In this document: positions 51,220-63,246 of the stretch, piece by piece
How positions within the stretch are numbered: position 1 is the stretch's first letter
How the letters are laid out: each line of letters starts with the position of its first letter
Source of the DNA: Litoditis marina
Taxonomy: Eukaryota > Nematoda > Chromadorea > Rhabditida > Rhabditidae
Direction of reading: 5' to 3'
DNA length: 64,000 bases
Assembly: GCA_964036275.1 (NCBI GenBank)
Contig: CAXIWQ010000043.1
Coordinates: 1 to 64,000, forward strand
The notes under the pieces: generated by a model
Told to the model about the DNA's origin: nothing
Databases searched by the model: none
What the model saw: only the letters and a program-made list of their open reading frames with translations
Translations under genes and position numbers: made by a program

Positions 51220-54200
51220 ATACGACTTCATATTCTGTGGCGCACAGCCACAAAAGACAAATTAACGCGGTTATTGACTCTTTGCCGTAAAGCTACAAAA
51301 AAAAGTTTATACGGCTATCAAGTATGTTGCTCCCAGCTACAAAGACCTAACACGACTATATATTCTGTGGCGCACAGCCACAAAAGACGACTTAACGCGG
51401 TTATTGACTCTTTGCCTTGCAGCTACAGAAAAAAGTTCATACGGCTATCAAGTCTGTTGCTCCCAGATACAAAAACCTAAGACGACTGTATATTCTGTGG
51501 CGCACAGCCACAAAAGACGACTTAACGCGGTTATTGACTCTTTGCCTTGCAGCTACAGAAAAAGTTCATACGGCTATCAAGTCTGTTGCTCCCAGCTACA
51601 AAAACCTAATACGACAATCTATTTTGTGGCGCACATCCACCAAATACAAATTAACGCGGTTATTGACTCTTTGCCTTGCACCTACAGAAAAAAACTCATA
51701 CGGCAATCAAGTCTGTTGCTCCCAACTACAAAAACCTAATACAACTATCTTTTCTGTGGCACACAGCCACAAAATACGAATTAACGCGGTTATTGACTCT
51801 TTGCCTTGCAGCTACAGAAAAAAGTTTATACGGCTATCAAGTCTGTTGCTCCCAGCTACAAAAACCTAATACGATTATCTATTCTGTGGCGCACAGCCAC
51901 GAAATACGAATTAACGCGGTTATCGACTCTTCGGCTTGCAGTTACAGAAAAAAAACTCATACGGCAATCAAGTCTGTTGCTCCCAACTACAAAAACCTAA
52001 TACAACTATCTTTTCTGTGGCACACAGCCGCAAAATACGAATTAACGCGGTTATTGACTCTTTGCCTTGCAGCTACAGAGAACATTTCATACGGCTATCA
52101 AATCTGTTGCTCCCAGCTACAAAAACCTAATACGACAATCTATTCTGTGGCGCACAGCCACAAAGACGAATTAACGCGGTTATTGACATTTTGACTTGCA
52201 GCTAAAAAAAAAATCATACGGCTATCAAGTCTGTTGCTCCCAGCTACAAAAACCTAATACGACTATATATTCTGTGGCGCACAGCCACAAAAGACGAATT
52301 AACGCGGTTATTGACTCTTTGCCTCGCAGTTACAGAGAATATTTCATACGGCTATCGAATCTGTTGCTCCCAGATACAAACACCTAATACGACAATCTAT
52401 TCTGTGGCGCACAGCCACAAAATACGAATTAACGCGGTTATCGACTTTTTGGCTTGCAGTTAAAGAGAAAAGTTCATACGGCTATCAAATCTGTTGCTCC
52501 CAGATACAAACACCTAATACGACAATCTATTCTGTGGCGCACAGCCACAAAATACGAATTAACGCGGCTATCGACTTTTTGGCTTGCAGTTACAGAGAAA
52601 AGTTTATGCGGCTATCAAGTCTGTTGCTCCCAGCTACAAAAACCTAATACGACTTCATATTCTGTGGCGCACAGCCACAAAAGACAAATTAACGCGGTTA
52701 TTGACTCTTTGCCGTAAAGCTACAAAAAAAAGTTTATACGGCTATCAAGTATGTTGCTCCCAGCTACAAAGACCTAACACGACTATATATTCTGTGGCGC
52801 ACAGCCACAAAAGACGACTTAACGCGGTTATTGACTCTTTGCCTTGCAGCTACAGAAAAAAGTTCATACGGCTATCAAGTCTGTTGCTCCCAGATACAAA
52901 AACCTAAGACGACTGTATATTCTGTTGCGCACAGCCACAAAAGACGACTTAACGCGGTTATTGACTCTTTGCCTTGCAGCTACAGAAAAAAGTTCATACG
53001 GCTATCAAGTCTGTTGCTCCCAGCTACAAAAACCTAATACGACAATCTATTTTGTGGCGCACATCCACCAAATACAAATTAACGCGGTTATTGACTCTTT
53101 GCCTTGCACCTACAGAAAAAAAATCATACGGCTATCAAGTCTGTTGCTCCCAACTACAAAAACCTAATACGACTTTATATTCTGTGGCGCACAACCACAA
53201 AAGACAAATTAACGCGGTTATTGACTCTTTGCCTTGCAGCTACAGAAAAAAGTTTATACGGCTATCAAGTCTGTTGCTCCCAGCTACAAAAACCTAATAC
53301 GATTATCTATTCTGTGGCGCACAGCCACGAAATACGAATTAACGCGGTTATCGACTCTTCGGCTTGCAGTTACAGAAAAAAAACTCATACGGCAATCAAG
53401 TCTGTTGCTCCCAACTACAAAAACCTAATACAACTATCTTTTCTGTGGCACACAGCCACAAAATACGAATTAACGCGGTTATTGACTCTTTGCCTTGCAG
53501 CTACAGAAAAAAGTGTATACGGCTATCAAGTATGTTGCTCCCAGCTAGAAAAACCTAATACGACTTTATGTTCTGTGGCGCACAGCCACAAAAGACAAAT
53601 TAACGCGGTTATTGACTCTTTGCCTTGCAGCTACAAAAAAAGTTCATACGGCTATCAAGTGTGTTGCTCCCAGCTCGAAAAAACCCAATACAACTATCTT
53701 TTCTGTGGCACACAGCCACAAATTACGAATTAACGCGGTTATCGACTCTTTGCCTTGCAGCTACAGAAAAAAGTTTATACGGCTATCAAGTCTGTTGCTC
53801 CTGGCTACAAAAACCTAATACGACTTTATGTTCTGTGGCGCACAGCCACAAAAGACAAATTAACGCGGTTATTGACTCTTTGCCTTGCAGCTACAAAAAA
53901 AAGTTCATACGGCTATCAAGTACGTTGCTCCCAGCTAGAAAAACCAAATACAACTATCTTTTCTGTGGCACACAGCCACAAAAGACGAATTAACGCGGTT
54001 ATTGACTCTTTGCCTTGCAGCTACAGAAAAAAGTTTATACGGCTATCAAGTCTGTTGCTCCCAGCTACAAAAACCTAATACGACTTACTATTCTGTGGCG
54101 CACAGCCACAAAAGACAAATTAACGCGGTTATTGACTCTTTACCGTGCAGCTATATAAAAAGTTTATACGGCTATCGAGTATGTTGCTCCCAGCTACAAA

Positions 54201-54601
54201 AACCTAATACGACAATCTATTCCGTGGCGCACAGCCACAAAATACGAATTAACGCGGTTATCGACTCTTTGCCTTGCAACTACAGAGAACAGTTCATACG
54301 GCTATCAAGTCTAATGCTCCCAGATACAAAAACCTAATACGACTATCTATTATGTGGCGCACAGCCACAAAATACGAATTAACGCGGTTATCGTCTCTTT
54401 GGCTTGCAGCTACAGAGAACAGTTCATACGGCTATCAAATCTGTCGCTCCCAGCTACAAAAACCTAATACGACAATCTATTCTGTGGCGCACAGCCACAA
54501 AACACGAAATATCGCGGTTATCGACTTGTTGGCTTGCAGCTACAGAGAAAAGTTCATACGGCTATCAAGTCTGTTGCTCCCAGCTACAAAAACCTGATAC
54601 G
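51220..54601 (+). repeat. 26-mer HOR, copy 2
   Basis: Tandem copy of 47845-51219. At its left edge CCTGATACGAC from one monomer type runs straight into TTCATATTCTG from another, so the crossover lies within a few bases of 51220. Private indels include GAAAAAGTTC near 51555 and CGAAAAAACCC near 53677. Confidence 0.9.
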
Positions 54602-55570
54602 ACAATATATTCTGTGGCGCACAGCCACAAAAGACAAATTAACGCGGTTATTACTTCTTTGCCTTGCAGCTACAGAAAAAAGTTCATACGGCCATCAAGT
54701 CTGTTGCTCCCAGCTACAAAAACCTAATACGACTTCATATTCTGTGGCGCACAGCCACAAAAGACAAATTAACGCGGTTATTGACTCTTTGCCGTGCAGT
54801 TACAGGAAAAAGGTTATACGGCTACCAAGTATGTTGCTCCCAGCTACAAAAACCTAATACGACTATCTATTCTGTGGCGCACAGCCACAAAATACGAATT
54901 GACGCGGTTATCGACTCTTTGCCTTGCAGCTACAGAGAACAGTTCATACGGCTATCAAATCTGTTGCTCCCAGCTACAAAAACCTAATACGACAATCTAT
55001 TCTGTGGCGCACAGCCAGAAAATACAAATTATCGCGGTTATCGACTTGTTGGCTTGCAGCTACAGAGAAAAGTTCATACGGCTATCAAGTCTGTTGCTCC
55101 CAGCTACAAAAACCTAATACGACTATATATTCTGTGGCGCACAGCCACAAAAGACAAATTAACGCGGTTATTGACTCTTTGCCTCGCAGTTACAGAGAAC
55201 ATTTCATACGGCTATCAAATCTGTTGCTCCCAGCTACAAAAACCTAATACGACAATCTATTCTGTGGCGCACAGCCACAAAGACGAATTAACGCGGTTAT
55301 TGACATTTTGACTTGCAGCTACAAAAAAAAATTACGGCTATCAAGTCTGTTGCTTCCAACTACAAAAACATAATACGACTTTATATTCTGTGGCGCACAG
55401 CCACAAAATACAAATTAACGCGGTTATTGACTCTTTGCCTTGCAGTTACAGAGAACATTTCATACGGCTATCAAATCTGTTGCTCCCAGCTACAAAAACC
55501 TAATACGACTTTATATTCTGTGGCGCACAGCCACAAAAGACAAATTAACGCGGTTATTATCTCTTTGCCT

Positions 55571-56610
55571 TGCAGCTACAGAAAAAAAGTTTATACGGCT
55601 ATCAAGTCTGTTGCTCCCAGCTACAAAAACCTAATACGACTTTATATTCTGTGGCGTACAGCCACAAAAGACAAATTAACGCGGTTATTGACTCTTTGCC
55701 GTGCAGCTACAGAAAAAAGTTTATATGGCTATCAAGTATGTTGCTCCCAGCTAGAAAAACCCAATACAACTATCTATTCTGTGGCACACAGCCACAAAAT
55801 ACGATATAACGCGGTTATCGACTCTTTGCCTTGCAGCTACAAAAAAAAGTTTATACGGCTATCAAGTCTGTTGCTCATGGCTACAAAAACCTAATACGAC
55901 TTTATATCCTATGGCGCACAGCCACAAAAGACAAATTAACGCGGTTATTACCTCTTTGCCTTGCAGCTACAGAAAAAAATTCATACGGCTATCAAGTCTG
56001 TTGCTCCCAGCTACAAAAACCTAATACGACTTTATATTCTGTGGCGCACAGCCACAAAAGACAAATTAACGCGGTTATTATCTCTTTGCCTTGCAGCTAC
56101 AGAAAAAAGTTTATACGGCTATCAAGTCTGTTGCTCCCAGCTACAAAAACCTAATACGACTTTATATTCTGTGGCGCACAGCCACAAAAGACAAATTAAC
56201 GCGGTTATTGACTCTTTGCCGTGCAGCTACAGAAAAAAGTTTATATGGCTATCAAGTATGTTGCTCCCAGCTAGAAAAACCCAATACAACTATCTATTCT
56301 GTGGCACACAGCCACAAAATACGATATAACGCGGTTATCGACTCTTTGCCTTGCAGCTACAAAAAAAAGTTTATACGGCTATCAAGTCTGTTGCTCATGG
56401 CTACAAAAACCTAATACGACTTTATATCCTATGGCGCACAGCCACAAAAGACAAATTAACGCGGTTATTACCTCTTTGCCTTGCAGCTACAGAAAAAAAT
56501 TCATACGGCTATCAAGTCTGTTGCTCCCAGCTACAAAAACCTGATACGACAATATATTCTGTGGCGCACAGCCACAAAAGACAAATTAACGCGGTTATTA
56601 CTTCTTTGCC
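55571..56610 (+). repeat. Tandem pair of a 4-mer inside the young unit
   Basis: 55571-56090 and 56091-56610 contain the same four monomer types (offset 520-521 bp), including CTACAAAAAAAAGTTT and GAAAAAAATTCATACGG. The pair is present in both young copies (again at about 60634-61673), so it predates that duplication. Confidence 0.82.
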
Positions 56611-56940
56611 TTGCAGCTACAGAAAAAAGTTCATACGGCCATCAAGTCTGTTGCTCCCAGCTACAAAAACCTAATACGACTTCATATTCTGTGGCGCACA
56701 GCCACAAAAGACAAATTAACGCGGTTATTGACTCTTTGCCGTGCAGCTACAGGAAAAAGGTTATACGGCTACCAAGTATGTTGCTCCCAGCTACAAAAAC
56801 CTAATACGACTATCTATTCTGTGGCGCACAGCCACAAAATACGAATTGACGCGGTTATCGACTCTTTGCCTTGCAGCTACAGAGAACAGTTCATACGGCT
56901 ATCAAATCTGTTGCTCCCAGCTACAAAAACCTAATACGAC

Positions 56941-57849
56941 AATCTATTCTGTGGCGCACAGCCAGAAAATACAAATTATCGCGGTTATCGACTTGTTGGC
57001 TTGCAGCTACAGAGAAAAGTTCATACGGCTATCAAGTCTGTTGCTCCCAGCTACAAAAACCTAATACGACTATATATTCTGTGGCGCACAGCCACAAAAG
57101 ACGAATTAACGCGGTTATTGACTCTTTGCCTCGCAGTTACAGAGAACATTTCATACGGCTATCAAATCTGTTGCTCCCAGCTACAAAAACCTAATACGAC
57201 AATGTATTCTGTGGCGCACAGCCACAAAGACGAATTAACGCGGTTATTGACATTTTGACTTGCAGCTACAAAAAAAATCATACGGCTATCAAGTCTGTTG
57301 CTTCCAACTACAAAAACATAATACGACTTTATATTCTGTGGCGCACAGCCACAAAATACAAATTAACGCGGTTATTGACTCTTTGCCTTGCAGTTACAGA
57401 GAACATTTCATACGGCTATCAAATCTGTTGCTCCCAGCTACAAAAACCTAATACGACTTTATATTCTGTGGCGCACAGCCACAAAAGACAAATTAACGCG
57501 GTTATTATCTCTTTGCCTTGCAGCTACAGAAAAAAATGTTTATACGGCTATCAAGTCTGTTGCTCCCAGCTACAAAAACCTAATACGACTTTATATTCTG
57601 TGGCGCACAGCCACAAAAGACAAATTAACGCGGTTATTGACTCTTTGCCGTGCAGCTACAGAAAAAAGTTTATATGGCTATCAAGTATGTTGCTCCCAGC
57701 TAGAAAAACCCAATACAACTATCTATTCTGTGGCACACAGCCACAAAATACGATATAACGCGGTTATCGACTCTTTGCCTTGCAGCTACAAAAAAAAGTT
57801 TATACGGCTATCAAGTCTGTTGCTCATGGCTACAAAAACCTAATACGAC
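56941..57849 (+). repeat. 7-mer, first copy (909 bp)
   Basis: Repeated immediately at 57850-58759. The two share CAGCCAGAAAATAC, ACAATGTATTC and GAAAAAAATGTTTATACGG. The second copy is one base longer because CACACAAGACG replaces CACAAAGACG. Confidence 0.92.
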
Positions 57850-58759
57850 AATCTATTCTGTGGCGCACAGCCAGAAAATACAAATTATCGCGGTTATCGA
57901 CTTGTTGGCTTGCAGCTACAGAGAAAAGTTCATACGGCTATCAAGTCTGTTGCTCCCAGCTACAAAAACCTAATACGACTATATATTCTGTGGCGCACAG
58001 CCACAAAAGACGAATTAACGCGGTTATTGACTCTTTGCCTCGCAGTTACAGAGAACATTTCATACGGCTATCAAATCTGTTGCTCCCAGCTACAAAAACC
58101 TAATACGACAATGTATTCTGTGGCGCACAGCCACACAAGACGAATTAACGCGGTTATTGACATTTTGACTTGCAGCTACAAAAAAAATCATACGGCTATC
58201 AAGTCTGTTGCTTCCAACTACAAAAACATAATACGACTTTATATTCTGTGGCGCACAGCCACAAAATACAAATTAACGCGGTTATTGACTCTTTGCCTTG
58301 CAGTTACAGAGAACATTTCATACGGCTATCAAATCTGTTGCTCCCAGCTACAAAAACCTAATACGACTTTATATTCTGTGGCGCACAGCCACAAAAGACA
58401 AATTAACGCGGTTATTATCTCTTTGCCTTGCAGCTACAGAAAAAAATGTTTATACGGCTATCAAGTCTGTTGCTCCCAGCTACAAAAACCTAATACGACT
58501 TTATATTCTGTGGCGCACAGCCACAAAAGACAAATTAACGCGGTTATTGACTCTTTGCCGTGCAGCTACAGAAAAAAGTTTATATGGCTATCAAGTATGT
58601 TGCTCCCAGCTAGAAAAACCCAATACAACTATCTATTCTGTGGCACACAGCCACAAAATACGATATAACGCGGTTATCGACTCTTTGCCTTGCAGCTACA
58701 AAAAAAAGTTTATACGGCTATCAAGTCTGTTGCTCATGGCTACAAAAACCTAATACGAC
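57850..58759 (+). repeat. 7-mer, second copy (910 bp)
   Basis: Present only in copy 1 of the young duplication. Without it the offset between the copies falls from 5063 to 4153 bp, which is the offset seen to the right of it (58690 and 62843, 58820 and 62973). Confidence 0.92.
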
Positions 58760-59068
58760 TTTATATCCTATGGCGCACAGCCACAAAAGACAAATTAACG
58801 CGGTTATTACCTCTTTGCCTTGCAGCTACAGAAAAAAGTTCATACGGCTATCAAGTCTGTTGCTCCCAGCTACAAAAACCTGATACGACAATCTATTCTG
58901 TGGCGCACAGCCACAAAAGACAAATTAACGCGGTTATTACCTCTTTGCCTTGCAGCTACAGAAAAAGTTCATACGGCTATCAAGTCTGTTGCTCCCAGCT
59001 ACAAAAACCTGATACGAAATCTATTCTGTGGCGCACAGCCACAAAAGACAAATTAACGCGGTTATTAC

Positions 59069-62000
59069 CTCTTTGCCTTGCAGCTACAGAAAAAAGTTTA
59101 TACGGCTATCAAGTCTGTTGCTCCCAGCTACAAAAACCTAATACGACTTACTATTCTGTGGCGCACAGCCACAAAAGACAAATTAACGCGGTTATTGACT
59201 CTTTACCGTGCAGCTATATAAAAAGTTTATACGGCTATCGAGTATGTTGCTCCCAGCTACAAAAACCTAATACGACAATCTATTCCGTGGCGCACAGCCA
59301 CAAAATACGAATTAACGCGGTTATCGACTCTTTGCCTTGCAACTACAGAGAACAGTTCATACGGCTATCAAGTCTAATGCTCCCAGATACAAAAACCTAA
59401 TACGACTATCTATTATGTGGCGCACAGCCACAAAATACGAATTAACGCGGTTATCGTCTCTTTGGCTTGCAGCTACAGAGAACAGTTCATACGGCTATCA
59501 AATCTGTCGCTCCCAGCTACAAAAACCTAATACGACAATCTATTCTGTGGCGCACAGCCACAAAACACGAAATATCGCGGTTATCGACTTGTTGGCTTGC
59601 AGCTACAGAGAAAAGTTCATACGGCTATCAAGTCTGTTGCTCCCAGCTACAAAAACCTGATACGACAATATATTCTGTGGCGCACAGCCACAAAAGACAA
59701 ATTAACGCGGTTATTACTTCTTTGCCTTGCAGCTACAGAAAAAAGTTCATACGGCCATCAAGTCTGTTGCTCCCAGCTACAAAAACCTAATACGACTTCA
59801 TATTCTGTGGCGCACAGCCACAAAAGACAAATTAACGCGGTTATTGACTCTTTGCCGTGCAGTTACAGGAAAAAGGTTATACGGCTACCAAGTATGTTGC
59901 TCCCAGCTACAAAAACCTAATACGACTATCTATTCTGTGGCGCACAGCCACAAAATACGAATTGACGCGGTTATCGACTCTTTGCCTTGCAGCTACAGAG
60001 AACAGTTCATACGGCTATCAAATCTGTTGCTCCCAGCTACAAAAACCTAATACGACAATCTATTCTGTGGCGCACAGCCAGAAAATACAAATTATCGCGG
60101 TTATCGACTTGTTGGCTTGCAGCTACAGAGAAAAGTTCATACGGCTATCAAGTCTGTTGCTCCCAGCTACAAAAACCTAATACGACTATATATTCTGTGG
60201 CGCACAGCCACAAAAGACAAATTAACGCGGTTATTGACTCTTTGCCTCGCAGTTACAGAGAACATTTCATACGGCTATCAAATCTGTTGCTCCCAGCTAC
60301 AAAAACCTAATACGACAATCTATTCTGTGGCGCACAGCCACAAAGACGAATTAACGCGGTTATTGACATTTTGACTTGCAGCTACAAAAAAAAATTACGG
60401 CTATCAAGTCTGTTGCTTCCAACTACAAAAACATAATACGACTTTATATTCTGTGGCGCACAGCCACAAAATACAAATTAACGCGGTTATTGACTCTTTG
60501 CCTTGCAGTTACAGAGAACATTTCATACGGCTATCAAATCTGTTGCTCCCAGCTACAAAAACCTAATACGACTTTATATTCTGTGGCGCACAGCCACAAA
60601 AGACAAATTAACGCGGTTATTATCTCTTTGCCTTGCAGCTACAGAAAAAAAGTTTATACGGCTATCAAGTCTGTTGCTCCCAGCTACAAAAACCTAATAC
60701 GACTTTATATTCTGTGGCGTACAGCCACAAAAGACAAATTAACGCGGTTATTGACTCTTTGCCGTGCAGCTACAGAAAAAAGTTTATATGGCTATCAAGT
60801 ATGTTGCTCCCAGCTAGAAAAACCCAATACAACTATCTATTCTGTGGCACACAGCCACAAAATACGATATAACGCGGTTATCGACTCTTTGCCTTGCAGC
60901 TACAAAAAAAAGTTTATACGGCTATCAAGTCTGTTGCTCATGGCTACAAAAACCTAATACGACTTTATATCCTATGGCGCACAGCCACAAAAGACAAATT
61001 AACGCGGTTATTACCTCTTTGCCTTGCAGCTACAGAAAAAAATTCATACGGCTATCAAGTCTGTTGCTCCCAGCTACAAAAACCTAATACGACTTTATAT
61101 TCTGTGGCGCACAGCCACAAAAGACAAATTAACGCGGTTATTATCTCTTTGCCTTGCAGCTACAGAAAAAAGTTTATACGGCTATCAAGTCTGTTGCTCC
61201 CAGCTACAAAAACCTAATACGACTTTATATTCTGTGGCGCACAGCCACAAAAGACAAATTAACGCGGTTATTGACTCTTTGCCGTGCAGCTACAGAAAAA
61301 AGTTTATATGGCTATCAAGTATGTTGCTCCCAGCTAGAAAAACCCAATACAACTATCTATTCTGTGGCACACAGCCACAAAATACGATATAACGCGGTTA
61401 TCGACTCTTTGCCTTGCAGCTACAAAAAAAAGTTTATACGGCTATCAAGTCTGTTGCTCATGGCTACAAAAACCTAATACGACTTTATATCCTATGGCGC
61501 ACAGCCACAAAAGACAAATTAACGCGGTTATTACCTCTTTGCCTTGCAGCTACAGAAAAAAATTCATACGGCTATCAAGTCTGTTGCTCCCAGCTACAAA
61601 AACCTGATACGACAATATATTCTGTGGCGCACAGCCACAAAAGACAAATTAACGCGGTTATTACTTCTTTGCCTTGCAGCTACAGAAAAAAGTTCATACG
61701 GCCATCAAGTCTGTTGCTCCCAGCTACAAAAACCTAATACGACTTCATATTCTGTGGCGCACAGCCACAAAAGACAAATTAACGCGGTTATTGACTCTTT
61801 GCCGTGCAGCTACAGGAAAAAGGTTATACGGCTACCAAGTATGTTGCTCCCAGCTACAAAAACCTAATACGACTATCTATTCTGTGGCGCACAGCCACAA
61901 AATACGAATTGACGCGGTTATCGACTCTTTGCCTTGCAGCTACAGAGAACAGTTCATACGGCTATCAAATCTGTTGCTCCCAGCTACAAAAACCTAATAC

Positions 62001-63246
62001 GACAATCTATTCTGTGGCGCACAGCCAGAAAATACAAATTATCGCGGTTATCGACTTGTTGGCTTGCAGCTACAGAGAAAAGTTCATACGGCTATCAAGT
62101 CTGTTGCTCCCAGCTACAAAAACCTAATACGACTATATATTCTGTGGCGCACAGCCACAAAAGACGAATTAACGCGGTTATTGACTCTTTGCCTCGCAGT
62201 TACAGAGAACATTTCATACGGCTATCAAATCTGTTGCTCCCAGCTACAAAAACCTAATACGACAATGTATTCTGTGGCGCACAGCCACAAAGACGAATTA
62301 ACGCGGTTATTGACATTTTGACTTGCAGCTACAAAAAAAATCATACGGCTATCAAGTCTGTTGCTTCCAACTACAAAAACATAATACGACTTTATATTCT
62401 GTGGCGCACAGCCACAAAATACAAATTAACGCGGTTATTGACTCTTTGCCTTGCAGTTACAGAGAACATTTCATACGGCTATCAAATCTGTTGCTCCCAG
62501 CTACAAAAACCTAATACGACTTTATATTCTGTGGCGCACAGCCACAAAAGACAAATTAACGCGGTTATTATCTCTTTGCCTTGCAGCTACAGAAAAAAAT
62601 GTTTATACGGCTATCAAGTCTGTTGCTCCCAGCTACAAAAACCTAATACGACTTTATATTCTGTGGCGCACAGCCACAAAAGACAAATTAACGCGGTTAT
62701 TGACTCTTTGCCGTGCAGCTACAGAAAAAAGTTTATATGGCTATCAAGTATGTTGCTCCCAGCTAGAAAAACCCAATACAACTATCTATTCTGTGGCACA
62801 CAGCCACAAAATACGATATAACGCGGTTATCGACTCTTTGCCTTGCAGCTACAAAAAAAAGTTTATACGGCTATCAAGTCTGTTGCTCATGGCTACAAAA
62901 ACCTAATACGACTTTATATCCTATGGCGCACAGCCACAAAAGACAAATTAACGCGGTTATTACCTCTTTGCCTTGCAGCTACAGAAAAAAGTTCATACGG
63001 CTATCAAGTCTGTTGCTCCCAGCTACAAAAACCTGATACGACAATCTATTCTGTGGCGCACAGCCACAAAAGACAAATTAACGCGGTTATTACCTCTTTG
63101 CCTTGCAGCTACAGAAAAAAGTTCATACGGCTATCAAGTCTGTTGCTCCCAGCTACAAAAACCTGATACGAAATCTATTCTGTGGCGCACAGCCACAAAA
63201 GACAAATTAACGCGGTTATTACCTCTTTGCCTTGCAGCTACAGAAA
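59069..63246 (+). repeat. Young tandem duplication, copy 2
   Basis: Matches copy 1 at offset 5063 to 62912, then at 4153-4154 to about 63246, where GAAAAATGTTC replaces GAAAAAAGTTT. Both copies share the two-base loss GATACGAAATC (59011 and 63165). A one-base difference in an A run near 58961 is the only private change I noticed in the flanking part. Confidence 0.92.

Larger units (their letters stand above)
54006..59068 (+). repeat. Young tandem duplication, copy 1 (5063 bp)
   Basis: 54006-57849 corresponds base for base in spacing to 59069-62912 (constant offset 5063) with no difference noticed over 3844 bp. Rare shared forms: GCAGTTACAGGAAAAAGG (54796, 59859), AAAATTACGGC (55328, 60391), GTGGCGTACAG (55651, 60714) and ACAATGTATTC (57200, 62263). 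This copy also contains an extra 7-mer (57850-58759). Confidence 0.93.
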
